DNA of 64,000 nucleotides, taken from Clostridia bacterium. GTDB taxonomy: Bacteria; Bacillota; Clostridia; Saccharofermentanales; Saccharofermentanaceae. The notes under the pieces were generated by a model. That model had not been told where the DNA came from, ran no database searches, and worked only from the letters and a program-made list of their open reading frames with translations. Positions 9,259 through 18,778 of this stretch are shown piece by piece (position 1 is the first letter of the stretch; every line of letters begins with the position of its first letter). The stretch is from contig JAEEWG010000002.1 of assembly GCA_016287245.1 (NCBI GenBank), forward strand, positions 122,644 to 186,643, given 5' to 3'. The position numbers and the translations under genes were made by a program.

Positions 9259-10547
9259 GAATAGTACGTAAATGCAAGTGCCTGATATCTATCTGGATCG
9301 GGTCTGTCTATTTCAATATATTCCTTTTCGTGCTGACCTTTATAGTCATGTCTGGGGGAATGAGTCTTTTGGCTCAACGCGAGAAGTTTTATAGCGAAAA
9401 AGAAGCATTTTATACATATGGATTCAACCAGGGTGTTTTATATCTGAATCCAAATCGATCCAAACCGGAGTCCTTTGACCGTGTTATGAACATACTTAAA
9501 GAGAACGATATGATTGACAGAATTGAATATGATTCGTGTCCGGTTTTTAATCCCTCATGCGAGGAAGCAGGCATAGATATGGCAATCTTTGAGTATGGGG
9601 ATCTGCTGGAAAGATCGGGAGTTGTGGAATTGGTTGAAGGCCGGCTTCCTTCGGACACAGAGAATGAAGTGATATTGACTGATAACATGATGAGCCTTTT
9701 CAAGGTGGGTGATGTTATTGAAGTGACTGGTGTGGATGAAATAGCCAGGGAAGAATCATGGGCATCTGACGATCCGACACTTAGTAGCAAACTGACAAAG
9801 TATAGGCTTACGGTTGTAGGTTTTTTCCATCGGGATTCATTGGTTTTGCATGAGCGTAATTTATTCTACATATCTTATAATAGCTGGCTCGAACACCGTT
9901 TCTTGCGGCCATCTGAATGGATAAAACAGTATTCGGAGGATCTAGAAGATTCTGAGCCGTATCAGTTATGCATTGCTATAGCGGATCATATAAGTTTTCA
10001 AGGGAAGAATACAAAGTGGTCTAATCCTGACAGCGATAATACAATTTTGATTCTGATTCCTAAAGATGGTTATTCTCAGCAGGAGATTATAGACTCTCTC
10101 CCTCGGGAGATCAGTCGAAATTGCAAAACCTTTCAGAAATGTGAAGAGGATTATATTCAGACGCATGAGACGGAGATACGCATCTTCAGGAAGGTGGAAG
10201 CGGGAATACTTCTGGTCGGTGTGATCCTGACTCTGGTGGTCGTGACGCAGGGCCTATGGACAAAAAAGAATGAGAGACTGGCGTATTATTTCTATGGTTG
10301 CAGTTGGAGAAGAGCGGTGATATTGACAAATACAATGCTTCTTCCAGGCACGTTGCTGGGAGTTGTGATCAGCTGGGTATATAAAGATCAGATAATGAGT
10401 TTCTTTGGAATGAGCAGTATTTATGCCAGACCCAAATACTTTCTGACTGTTTGTGCGGTTTACTTATTCATGCTTTTACTGGTAACCATTCCGATCATTC
10501 TTTCTGGTGTTCGGAAGGATCCGATTGAATTGCTCCGAGGTGAATGA
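9255..10547 (+). CDS. FtsX/MacB-like ABC permease 2
   Basis: A 430-residue protein with the same topology as its neighbour: an N-terminal helix (ISIWIGSVYFNIFLFVLTF), a MacB-like extracellular domain to about residue 300, and three C-terminal helices. The coupling-helix region reads NERLAYYFYGCSWRRAV and the C-terminus ends RKDPIELLRGE, the usual ending of FtsX-like permeases. The start overlaps the upstream stop as ATGA. It is probably the second membrane subunit of the complex with the products at 8176 and 10549. It has diverged strongly from the first permease, so it is not a recent duplicate. Confidence 0.8.
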   Translation: MRIVRKCKCLISIWIGSVYFNIFLFVLTFIVMSGGMSLLAQREKFYSEKEAFYTYGFNQGVLYLNPNRSKPESFDRVMNILKENDMIDRIEYDSCPVFNPSCEEAGIDMAIFEYGDLLERSGVVELVEGRLPSDTENEVILTDNMMSLFKVGDVIEVTGVDEIAREESWASDDPTLSSKLTKYRLTVVGFFHRDSLVLHERNLFYISYNSWLEHRFLRPSEWIKQYSEDLEDSEPYQLCIAIADHISFQGKNTKWSNPDSDNTILILIPKDGYSQQEIIDSLPREISRNCKTFQKCEEDYIQTHETEIRIFRKVEAGILLVGVILTLVVVTQGLWTKKNERLAYYFYGCSWRRAVILTNTMLLPGTLLGVVISWVYKDQIMSFFGMSSIYARPKYFLTVCAVYLFMLLLVTIPIILSGVRKDPIELLRGE

Positions 10548-10548
10548 T

Positions 10549-11235
10549 ATGTCTATCTTAGAATTAAAAAAGGTAAGTAAAATCTATCATCCTAAAGAAG
10601 AGGGTGAGATCCGGGCACTTGATGAATTTGATCTCTCGCTCGACGAGGGGGAGTTTCTTGTGGTGCGCGGGGTATCCGGTTCCGGGAAATCTACACTTCT
10701 ACATATTTTGGGATTGCTGGACTCTCCGACATCCGGAAGCATGTTAATGGATGGCGCCGAGACAACATCCTGGAGTGATGCGAAGAAAGCCCGGATCAGA
10801 AACGAGATGATCGGTATCGTTCTTCAGGATTTCGGATTAATAGAATACCGTTCGGCATACGATAACTGCATGGTCCCACTCTATTTTTCCAATAAAAAAT
10901 TCAAGTCTGACAAAGAAAGAATACTGGAAATACTGGAAACCGTAGGAATGAAAAGCCAATACAAACGTATTGTCAGCAAGCTTTCCGGAGGACAGAAGCA
11001 AAGAGTTGCAATCGCTCGTGCTCTATGTAATGATCCGAGGATCATTCTTGCGGATGAACCGACCGGTCAACTGGATTCTAAAAACAAAGAGGAGATATGC
11101 GGATTATTTCACGATATCCAGACGAAGGGGAAGACCATCGTAGTCGTTACTCACGATGAGGAGTTTGAAAAATATGCAACTCGTGTGATCCATATCAGCG
11201 ATGGGAGAATTACGGAGGAATATCGTCATCCATGA
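10549..11235 (+). CDS. ABC transporter ATP-binding protein, LolD/MacB type
   Basis: A 228-residue ATPase starting at the ATG at 10549, one base after the permease stop, with CCGAGG upstream. It has a Walker [10 protein letters not shown], a Q-loop (VLQDFGL), the signature [15 protein letters not shown], Walker [13 protein letters not shown] and the H-loop VVTHD. Length and motifs fit the MacB/LolD/FtsE subfamily that powers FtsX-like permeases rather than importers. The sequence shows it energises the two permeases encoded just before it; whether the cassette exports the small secreted protein, gives immunity to it or senses the envelope is not readable. Confidence 0.9.
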   Translation: MSILELKKVSKIYHPKEEGEIRALDEFDLSLDEGEFLVVRGVSGSGKSTLLHILGLLDSPTSGSMLMDGAETTSWSDAKKARIRNEMIGIVLQDFGLIEYRSAYDNCMVPLYFSNKKFKSDKERILEILETVGMKSQYKRIVSKLSGGQKQRVAIARALCNDPRIILADEPTGQLDSKNKEEICGLFHDIQTKGKTIVVVTHDEEFEKYATRVIHISDGRITEEYRHP

Positions 11236-13442
11236 GGCTCTGGAAAAGAGTAGGAATTATCGTACTAAGCATTTTGTTAGTTTTTCCAACATTGTTCGGA
11301 TGCTCTAAGAGAAAGGGCATTATACATCTGGACGACGAAAAGTGTTACGATAATCGGTTTTTGTGTGTCGGGGAGGATCTTCTGAATCGGATTTCAACGG
11401 TTCAGATGTCCAGTGTCAGAGGAGAGCTGAATCCGATTTGGATAAAGAATGACGCCAAATTCGTTTTTGCAGATGACAAGGAAGCAGCGTCTGCTTTTGT
11501 CTTTGAAATAACATCAGGGAAAGCAGATTACAAATGCAGTTTTGAACTGGAAGAAGGAGACCATCTTATAGGGATCCACAAATGGAACGATGCATATTAT
11601 TGCTCTATAGAACGTGGGACAGGTAAAGATCGTGAGTGTGTTATAGCTGAGTATGATTCTCAGTTTGCGCTGATGCGAAGAAGTAAAGTTTCAGGTTCTG
11701 GTGATGAGCTTGTTGCTTCTCAGATGGATCGATCCGGTATGATCTATCTTGCATATCGGGATAGGATAACCGTGCTTGACAAGGATCTGAATGAAAGGAA
11801 TTCCTGGACACCGGATAATGTCTGGATCAACTCCTGCTTCTTATCAGGGGAGGGGATCTTATACTTGTCTTTGATCGATGACAAAGGCTGGGCAATTTAT
11901 TCTCTTGATAGTGAGAACCTTAGCAAGAAAGCTAATTACCTGATCGAGAAGATAAGTCTCGAGGACGAAATTGTTGTTTTAGGTGAACTGGGTGACCAGT
12001 CGCTTCTTATTGAAGTAAATAATGTGTGGTATAGATATTTTGCGGCTAAATCAGTCATGACTAAACAGATCTCTCTCTATAACAATGGCGTCTATGTTCC
12101 ATGTGATTCGGTGAGTGTTGATGGGGAAGCAGTTTCGTGTGTCGGCTTGAACGAAGCGGGAAAATGGAATCTCTATCAGATCATCATCAGTGAAACTGAG
12201 ATCGAAATAACGACGATCACGATCGTAGTTGATGAAGAATTGCCGTGGGCGGATTGGATCGATTATCTGCAGTTTAAATGGAACAGCAAGATGCTTCCTT
12301 ATAAAATCAACGTCCAGAAGGTGAATATGGAGCAACAAATGGACAAGATCATTGCCGATATTCAAACCGGAGGAGGGGCAGATCTTTTCTACATAGACGA
12401 GGCGACAACTACCCGCTTTATTTCAGCTGATGTGTGTCAGGATATGCTTCCGCTTTTGTCTAATGATTCTGGCTTTAAGGAATCGGACTTTTTCGAAGGC
12501 CCATGGGAGAGTGGCAAGAATCAGAAAGGAGAACTTCTCTTTATTTCTCCGTTTTTTGAGATAGATGCTCTGTGGCATTCTCAAGATGATCCTATAGATA
12601 GACATTTAACGTGGGATGATTTAAAACAGATGCTGACTACTTCTGCGTATAAGCATCTTTTCCAAGATAACGGAGATTTTTATCTGAGCGGTGTATTCTG
12701 GGATAGTTTTCTGTCTCAGGATATCGATACCCAAAAGGTGAAGGAGTATCTGGATTTCTGTACAGTATGTGATACGGGAGACAGTCCGTCAAATATAGCT
12801 ATAGCAGAGCAATTGAGAACAAAAGAAATTGCATTTTTAACAAATTCCGTCGGACAATTCGGCTATTATCTGGCTCTGACCGAGTATTTTGGTCAGGATC
12901 CGATCGCATGCTATTATCTCGGATATGATCATCTGCGTGCTTTTTCAAACGGAAGCTTTGTTGTCTCTGTTAATTCAAAAGAGAAGGAAGCTACGGGAGA
13001 ATTCTTAAGATATGCGTTGAGTGAGGAGGCTCTGCTTGGCCAGAGCAGGGATAAGAAGTATGCACAAATACGGATGTCCTGTGTCGAAAAAGAAGCGGAG
13101 ACCTGTATTGCAGAGTATGTTAAAGGCACACCCCTTCGCGATATAGGAGTCAATTTTGCGTTATTCACAAAGGCTGAATCTGAAGAGATGCTTAACATAA
13201 CAGATAGAGATCGTCTTTCAGCATTTACTCCTTCTGGGTTGAGAAGAAATACTGACCCTGAAAGAAGCTTTGATGTCTATGAAAAGCTCCTTTCCGAAGC
13301 CAGATTTGTTTTTGACGACTCATATGTAAGGAGTATCTTTATAGAAGAATCCCTCGCGTATTTTCAGGGGGATCGCGACATTGACACAACCGCTTCGGTC
13401 ATCTCATCGAGAATCAGGGCATACTTGGGAGAGAGAAAATAA
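11232..13442 (+). CDS. two-domain solute-binding-like lipoprotein (divergent family member)
   Basis: A 736-residue lipoprotein, start overlapping the ATPase stop as ATGA. The signal peptide ends in LFGC (Cys about residue 24). Residues about 30-320 look like a degenerate beta-propeller; residues about 330-736 resemble an extracellular solute-binding domain (QTGGGADLFYIDEATT, a conserved segment of sugar-binding proteins), and the C-terminus has FIEESLAYFQGDRDIDTTA, matching the ending of the four other members in this window. Unlike them it lacks a clear Asn-Pro-His linker motif. Coupling to an FtsX-type ABC cassette suggests a receptor or accessory role, not sugar import. Confidence 0.75.
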   Translation: MRLWKRVGIIVLSILLVFPTLFGCSKRKGIIHLDDEKCYDNRFLCVGEDLLNRISTVQMSSVRGELNPIWIKNDAKFVFADDKEAASAFVFEITSGKADYKCSFELEEGDHLIGIHKWNDAYYCSIERGTGKDRECVIAEYDSQFALMRRSKVSGSGDELVASQMDRSGMIYLAYRDRITVLDKDLNERNSWTPDNVWINSCFLSGEGILYLSLIDDKGWAIYSLDSENLSKKANYLIEKISLEDEIVVLGELGDQSLLIEVNNVWYRYFAAKSVMTKQISLYNNGVYVPCDSVSVDGEAVSCVGLNEAGKWNLYQIIISETEIEITTITIVVDEELPWADWIDYLQFKWNSKMLPYKINVQKVNMEQQMDKIIADIQTGGGADLFYIDEATTTRFISADVCQDMLPLLSNDSGFKESDFFEGPWESGKNQKGELLFISPFFEIDALWHSQDDPIDRHLTWDDLKQMLTTSAYKHLFQDNGDFYLSGVFWDSFLSQDIDTQKVKEYLDFCTVCDTGDSPSNIAIAEQLRTKEIAFLTNSVGQFGYYLALTEYFGQDPIACYYLGYDHLRAFSNGSFVVSVNSKEKEATGEFLRYALSEEALLGQSRDKKYAQIRMSCVEKEAETCIAEYVKGTPLRDIGVNFALFTKAESEEMLNITDRDRLSAFTPSGLRRNTDPERSFDVYEKLLSEARFVFDDSYVRSIFIEESLAYFQGDRDIDTTASVISSRIRAYLGERK

Positions 13443-13509
13443 CAACCGCACCTTGATCCGTGGTGATAAAATACTAGATAGTACATATGGAAGGTAGTGT
13501 TTCGAGAAG

Positions 13510-14061
13510 ATGTCGAAGATATACTTTGTCAGACACGGAGAGACGGTCTGGAATGTGGAAAATAAGATCTGCGGAGCGACGGACAGTCCGCTGACAGAAA
13601 AGGGACACGAGCAGGCGGTCGAGACGGCGAAGAATATCCTTGCCCTGAATGTGTCTGCCGACCTGATCCTTTATTCTCCTCTTTCGCGTGCCAAAGACAC
13701 GGCTATGCATATCTCCGAGATATTAGGTGTCCCGGCAAAAGAGGAGCCGCGTCTTTTCGAGCAGAATTTCGGGAAGTATGAATCTACCGCCAGAGATGGA
13801 AAAGAGTTCCATGAGATGAAAAAAGGATTCGTCCATCGTTTCGGTGGCGGCGAGTCCATGCTCCAGCTGGCGCAGCGTGTATATAATCTTCTGGACGAGC
13901 TGAAAGAACAGCCGGGAAAGATATTTATCCTCGTGGCCCATAACGGCATCGCGCGTGTCGTTCAGTCGTACTTTTATGAGATGACGAACGATGAATTTGC
14001 GTCTTTCGGGATCAAAAACTGCGAGGTCAGAGAATACGAATTGACAGAAAATACACTATAG
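13510..14061 (+). CDS. histidine phosphatase family protein
   Basis: A 183-residue enzyme of the phosphoglycerate mutase-like superfamily. The catalytic RHGE motif is at residues 8-11 (FVRHGETVWN), followed by GATDSPLTEKGHEQA, a second-His region SPLSRAKDTA, the acid near LFEQNFGKYE, and the C-terminal catalytic His in VAHNGI. Members hydrolyse phosphate monoesters through a phospho-His intermediate; likely substrates include alpha-ribazole-5'-phosphate, sugar phosphates or nucleotides, and the sequence does not settle which. It is cytoplasmic and lies 22 bases before the next lipoprotein gene, possibly in the same transcript. Confidence 0.88.
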   Translation: MSKIYFVRHGETVWNVENKICGATDSPLTEKGHEQAVETAKNILALNVSADLILYSPLSRAKDTAMHISEILGVPAKEEPRLFEQNFGKYESTARDGKEFHEMKKGFVHRFGGGESMLQLAQRVYNLLDELKEQPGKIFILVAHNGIARVVQSYFYEMTNDEFASFGIKNCEVREYELTENTL

Positions 14062-14083
14062 ATCTGACATTTGAGGTGAGCAT

Positions 14084-16447
14084 ATGAAAAAATCTGCACG
14101 CATCGTTTCTACCGCACTTTGTTTGCTTCTTGTTTCCGGCATGATGGCTTCCTGCAGGAAATCATCTAAGACGGATACGATCACGGAAATGAAAGAATCC
14201 CCCTGGTTTGATTCCACCCGTTTTTCTCTAAAAATGGACAAGTCGGACACGGATATGCTGATGTCCGGTACGTCTGTGGAATATATCAACGGGAAGATCT
14301 ACAGCACCTACGCAACATACGATCTGGAGACATCCGATGAAAGAGTGAAACTGGATGTATATAGCGAACAGGGCAAGAAAGAAAAAGCGCTGGAGATGAA
14401 GGTCAAAAATGGAAGTGTGCGTGTGCAGGACATTTATGCCCTTCTCCCTAATAAGGACGGAAAAACCGCAACAGCAGTCGTGGGTGTGTTCACCTCCGGT
14501 TTTGAGACCGACTTTATCACAGTGGATCTGGAAACGGGAGAGGCATCCGGTGTTACTCCTTTGCTGGATAAACATGGGAAGAAGCTGGAGTTCGTTTCTA
14601 TCGTAACCCGTGTTGGTGACTATATTGCCGTGCAGAGTATGATCCTGGGCACAGGGGACACGCTCCTTTACTTCTACGAAGGCATGGATCTGCTCTGCGA
14701 GATGGACATGTCGACTTTGCCCGGAGTCGGCAGTTTCGATGCTTTTTCCTATAACGAAAAAACGAAAAAGGCTTATGCGAATGTGCAGCTGATGACGGGT
14801 GAGAAGTACACCTGTGAATTGGATCTTGCTTCCGGAAAATTCACGAATAAGACGCTCTGGGTCACAGGCGGGGAAAACGCAGATACCCTTACCGACTATC
14901 AGTGCACGGCGCAGGGTGATCTTCTGCGGGTGGATACGCTCGGGAATATCTTCAAGTACAATATTGAAACGAATACCGAGGAAAAAGTACTGGACAACAG
15001 CTGGTATTCTCCGTATTTTTATGACTTCAATCCGGAGAAGAACGACGATATACGTGTTCTCCATTTCACGGACGATAAGATCGTACTGTTTTTCTGCGGC
15101 GGTGATGGTTTCCCGACAGCCCGGATCCTGACGGAAAACTATTCGGTCATGGTATTGACAAAGGCTTCTTCCAATCCGCACGTCGGGAAAAAGATCATTG
15201 AGATCAGCGCGCCTCTGGACGGATCCTTCTCGGACTATCTGTCGCAGGCGATCGTTTCTTTTAATGAGACGGATCCGGAATATTACATCCGGATCTGGAG
15301 CAAGTATAACGAGGGCATCAAGGCCGGAAGAGGATTTGCGATCCTGGATCCGGAGATCGAACGCGCCTATACTCTGGTAAGAGAACTCGAAAGTGATGAC
15401 TGTCCGGATATCGTTGTAAACATGGATAAGAAAGAAGCCATGAACGACAAGACCCTGATAGATCTGGGGGAGTTTGTCGAAGAGAACGTAAAGAAGGGAC
15501 TCTTCGACAATATTCTTGAAGCCAGCAAGGTGGACGGGAAACTGTACTTCATTCCGGTGACCATCGAGGTCGAAGGATTGATCGTGAAGGAAGACGATGT
15601 CGGAAAAGATAAGGTGGGCATGACTTTTGAAGAGTACGACAGCTTTGTCAGAGAAAAGCTTTCCGGCGCACAGCCGTATGATTATCCCGACTCCAAATAT
15701 TTCTATCGGAATGTTTTCCTGATGTCCTGCATCGACATCAAATCGGCGGTAGAAGGCGAGAAGGTAAACTTCGATTCCGAGCAGTTTAGAAAAGCGGCAG
15801 ACTATGCCAAAGCGAATTTCCCGGAAAAGCAATACGATCCGGACGAATACATACCATTTGCAGAAGAAGAACTGCGCCCGAAGACGGACGGAAGATATGT
15901 ACACATGACGAACTTTGCAGACTATGTCAAAAACTGCGGTAACGGACAGGACGCGTTCTCTGTGATCGGCACGCCTTCGGTTTCTGCTCAGGGCCCGAGA
16001 TTTAAGGCACAGGAGAGCATCTCCGTAACAGCCGGATCCGACCGTAAGGAAGGCTGCAAAAAGTTCATCAATTATCTTCTCGGCGGGACATTCATTCCGA
16101 AAGAGGAACTGTCTTTTTCTTCGATCTGTACCAATAAAGAGGTCATGAAAAAAGAGATCGCCCTGCTTTCCGATTACTATAACGAAGTCTATGACTTTGA
16201 GATGGAATACGGACTCTTTGATAAGAGTCAGCTCCGGACCATGGGGTATAAGGAAGCGACAGATACCATGCAGCAGAAGTTCTTCGATATGCTCTCGACG
16301 CTGTCGGTCTATTACATGGATGATGTGCAGATCAAAGGCATCATCAACGAAGAACTGGCAGCATACTATGTGGGCGATAAGTCAATGGATGACGTGATCC
16401 GCTTCATTAATGACCGCGTGAACAAGTATATCAGCGAAGCAAAATAA
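14084..16447 (+). CDS. two-domain solute-binding-like lipoprotein
   Basis: 787 residues with lipobox MASC and RKSSK after it. Residues about 60-370 alternate short strands in a propeller-like pattern (VDLETGEASGV and LDLASGKFTN style repeats). The segment SNPHVGKKIIEI at about residue 365 begins a C-terminal domain resembling extracellular solute-binding proteins (DCPDIVVNMDK, GKLYFIPVTIEVEG). The tail AAYYVGDKSMDDVIRFINDRV is shared with the paralogues at 11232, 18779, 43399 and 50519. It would sit on the membrane exterior; no sugar permease lies nearby, so uptake is unproven. AGGTGAG precedes the ATG. Confidence 0.8.
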   Translation: MKKSARIVSTALCLLLVSGMMASCRKSSKTDTITEMKESPWFDSTRFSLKMDKSDTDMLMSGTSVEYINGKIYSTYATYDLETSDERVKLDVYSEQGKKEKALEMKVKNGSVRVQDIYALLPNKDGKTATAVVGVFTSGFETDFITVDLETGEASGVTPLLDKHGKKLEFVSIVTRVGDYIAVQSMILGTGDTLLYFYEGMDLLCEMDMSTLPGVGSFDAFSYNEKTKKAYANVQLMTGEKYTCELDLASGKFTNKTLWVTGGENADTLTDYQCTAQGDLLRVDTLGNIFKYNIETNTEEKVLDNSWYSPYFYDFNPEKNDDIRVLHFTDDKIVLFFCGGDGFPTARILTENYSVMVLTKASSNPHVGKKIIEISAPLDGSFSDYLSQAIVSFNETDPEYYIRIWSKYNEGIKAGRGFAILDPEIERAYTLVRELESDDCPDIVVNMDKKEAMNDKTLIDLGEFVEENVKKGLFDNILEASKVDGKLYFIPVTIEVEGLIVKEDDVGKDKVGMTFEEYDSFVREKLSGAQPYDYPDSKYFYRNVFLMSCIDIKSAVEGEKVNFDSEQFRKAADYAKANFPEKQYDPDEYIPFAEEELRPKTDGRYVHMTNFADYVKNCGNGQDAFSVIGTPSVSAQGPRFKAQESISVTAGSDRKEGCKKFINYLLGGTFIPKEELSFSSICTNKEVMKKEIALLSDYYNEVYDFEMEYGLFDKSQLRTMGYKEATDTMQQKFFDMLSTLSVYYMDDVQIKGIINEELAAYYVGDKSMDDVIRFINDRVNKYISEAK

Positions 16448-16523
16448 AAGCCTCTTCTTATATGAGCGGTTTGTTGTTGAGGAGTAGAATTAAGATCAAC
16501 AGAACTTGCCATGGATGTGCACA

Positions 16524-16667
16524 ATGAAGAAACTGGATATCATCGACGGGACCTATGGCGGAAAAGTCTATGCTGACTTCCGGCCGGAAGTTCTTTTCGA
16601 GAAGCTTGGTATCGAACCGGACTGGGAAAAGATCCGGTACTATATTCTTTTAGACGAACTGTTTTGA
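16524..16667 (+). pseudogene. relic of APH(3')-type aminoglycoside phosphotransferase (C-terminal fragment)
   Basis: A 47-codon reading frame with no ribosome binding site. Its last 24 residues (LFEKLGIEPDWEK then IRYYILLDELF) are nearly the C-terminus of aminoglycoside 3'-phosphotransferase type IIIa, which from memory ends LLGIKPDWEK-IKYYILLDELF. The kinase core (HGD, DxxD) is absent and nothing before residue about 20 resembles the family. I read it as the remaining 3' end of a lost kinase gene, kept between two lipoprotein/secreted protein genes. A chance match of this length is unlikely, but it should be tested by alignment. Confidence 0.6.
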
Positions 16668-16705
16668 TCTGGCATCTTCATAAAATTTCATCTTGCATAC
16701 ACAAA

Positions 16706-16744
16706 CTCCCCCGAGTACAATAGAACTCGTGGGAGATTTTTCTC
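16706..16744 (+). terminator. rho-independent terminator
   Basis: CTCCC-C-CGAGT pairs with ACTCG-T-GGGAG around a short loop, followed by ATTTTTCT. It lies between the kinase relic and the secreted protein gene at 16871. Confidence 0.75.
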
Positions 16745-16870
16745 GTTGGGGTTTAACTAAAGGTAATGGTGTAGTTATTATCATATAGAAGCGCTTTCAT
16801 TTTTTTCGAGGCACTGCTGTACGAAGGAGTATGGCGTGCTATTTTTTCTGAAAAAAATGGAGGTAACGTT

Positions 16871-18664
16871 ATGGGAAGAAACAAGCTAAGAAGATCACTA
16901 GCATTGATCTTAAGTTCCGCCTTTATTGCAGGCACGTGTGTCATGTCTGCTCCGAAAAAGGCAGAGTCCGTGAATGCGGCGGCGCCGACGTATCCGGGAA
17001 TCGTTTTAGGAAGCAAACAGCTCTCTGAAAATGTGAATTCTTATGATGCCGCGATCGTATTTTTCGGCGATGAAGGAGCGACCTACAAAGACTGGCTCTG
17101 CTGGAAGGTCGTCGGATACGATGGACAGGGTGTCGCTTCATCAGCCAGTAAGGGAAGTGCCGTACTCCTTTACGAAGGAAGATTCGAAGACAATTCCGCA
17201 AGCGGATATGTTGACCGCTTACATCCGATGGTCGATCAGGTCCAGTTCAATTCCAACACGAAAAAGGGAAATGCATATGCTGGATCGGATCTTCAGAAAG
17301 TCGTCAATGAACAATATACGAAGACCCTTGCGTCTGTGGATCTCGGATCTTCTGTAATCCGTCCCCGTACTCTTCAGGTGGGAGAGTATGCATTCTCTGT
17401 ACCTTATTCTGACGGTGTAGCCGGAACTGAGGTCGCAAATGCAAAACTGTGGCCGCTGTCCACTATGGAAGCCTATACGGTCGATGAAACAGTCCATGCC
17501 AGATTGTATGCACACTGGCTTAGAAGTCCGGCATCCTATAACACCTCAGCCGCTTTTGTTAATCGCGATGGAAATGTAGAATGGAATCCGTCCTATCATG
17601 TTGAGGTAAATACGAAGATGGGAATCCGTCCGGCCTTCTTCCTGAACCTTTCTTCTGTGCTCTTTACATCACCGGCAGATGATGGAAAAGTGTCCGGTCC
17701 ATTAGGAATCAATGCGCTTACTGAGGTCAGAGCTCTTCAGAATCTGCGCCATCATCTTAAACTGACGATCAAAGATCCTGCAAGAAGTGGATTTACTGCG
17801 ACTGCCAATACCTCGGTGAGATATTTCCCGGGATCGGTCATCGACATTCGCTTCAGCGGTGCCAGAGATGATGAAAATGAATATGTTTCCGCATTGCTTT
17901 GCGATAACAGTGGTAATGTTCTTTACTACGGACGTCTGGCGTGGCGCGAAAAGAGCGGTATGACCAGTGTAAGGCTCCCGGACGGACTTTCTGACGGATA
18001 TTATACTTTGAAAGTATACTCCGAGAAGTTAAACGGAGAGAGAAGATCTGACTACGCGTCTGATTTTGTAAACCTCGATATTGCTGTCGGTGATGTGAAA
18101 CCTAAGCCGTCCACTGTCACGAATCTGAGAGCGGCATCCGCCGGTAAGAACCAGGTGAAGCTTTCCTGGGACAGAGTTCCGGAAGCAGAAGGCTACCTCG
18201 TATATGCTCAGAAGAACGGGATCTACGGTTTTGTAGGAATGGCGACCAAAACCACGAACTTTATCGATAGAAATGCCCTGGATCAGGATTATAACTATTA
18301 CTGGGTATTCGCTTATGTAAAAGATGCTGACGGAAAAATGATCGTCGGAAAGTGTGATAAATATGCATACGCCAAGGGCGTCTGTCTGCCGGTAACGGGT
18401 GCGAAGATCACATCCCGCCGCGGGTATGCCGAACTTACATGGAATGCATCTGAAGGTGCGGATGGTTACCTGATCTACGGTATCCGTCCGGGTGGAAGTT
18501 ACGGATACATCGGAATGTGTACCGGAACCAAGTTCAATGATGCATATGCATCCACGGATGAGTACACATACTACTGGATCTATGCGTACCACGAAGTAGA
18601 TGGTAAGAAGGTACCGGGAGCTCCCTGCGATTATATCTACGGAAGAGCCCTGCCGGTAACGTAA
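16871..18664 (+). CDS. secreted DUF6273-like protein with two Fn3-type domains
   Basis: 597 residues with a Sec signal peptide probably cut after VNA (about residue 36). Residues about 40-265 match the DUF6273 pattern: WLCWKVVGYD early, then HWLRSPASYNTSAAFVNRDG and the closing MGIRPAFFLNLSS. Residues about 415-510 and 510-597 are two fibronectin type III-like modules (NQVKLSWDRVPEAEGYLVY and YAELTWNASEGADGYLIYG). There is no sortase motif or membrane anchor, so it is likely released or wall-associated. GGAGG lies eight bases before the ATG. The function of DUF6273 is not known to me; the two-copy lipoprotein at 40835 carries the same module. Confidence 0.75.
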   Translation: MGRNKLRRSLALILSSAFIAGTCVMSAPKKAESVNAAAPTYPGIVLGSKQLSENVNSYDAAIVFFGDEGATYKDWLCWKVVGYDGQGVASSASKGSAVLLYEGRFEDNSASGYVDRLHPMVDQVQFNSNTKKGNAYAGSDLQKVVNEQYTKTLASVDLGSSVIRPRTLQVGEYAFSVPYSDGVAGTEVANAKLWPLSTMEAYTVDETVHARLYAHWLRSPASYNTSAAFVNRDGNVEWNPSYHVEVNTKMGIRPAFFLNLSSVLFTSPADDGKVSGPLGINALTEVRALQNLRHHLKLTIKDPARSGFTATANTSVRYFPGSVIDIRFSGARDDENEYVSALLCDNSGNVLYYGRLAWREKSGMTSVRLPDGLSDGYYTLKVYSEKLNGERRSDYASDFVNLDIAVGDVKPKPSTVTNLRAASAGKNQVKLSWDRVPEAEGYLVYAQKNGIYGFVGMATKTTNFIDRNALDQDYNYYWVFAYVKDADGKMIVGKCDKYAYAKGVCLPVTGAKITSRRGYAELTWNASEGADGYLIYGIRPGGSYGYIGMCTGTKFNDAYASTDEYTYYWIYAYHEVDGKKVPGAPCDYIYGRALPVT

Positions 18665-18698
18665 CTCGTCTAAAAAACACTGCCGTGTAAAAGAAAAA

Positions 18699-18735
18699 GA
18701 TCCCGGGAGTTCAGGTGGAACCCCCGGGGTCTTTC
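18699..18735 (+). terminator. rho-independent terminator
   Basis: GATCCCGGGAGTTC pairs with GAACCCCCGGGGTC (one mismatch region) around AGGTG, followed by TTTCT. It ends the plus-strand gene just before the convergent lipoprotein gene. Confidence 0.7.
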
Positions 18736-18778
18736 TATTACGACTGAAGAAGTAATGGCTTTCAGATACGGGTCCTGT

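Noticed and set aside
14228..15904. A 558-codon open frame on the minus strand
   Set aside because: It is antisense to the lipoprotein gene at 14084, has no ribosome binding site or recognisable domain, and its Ile/Arg/His-rich composition is what the opposite strand of this codon usage gives.
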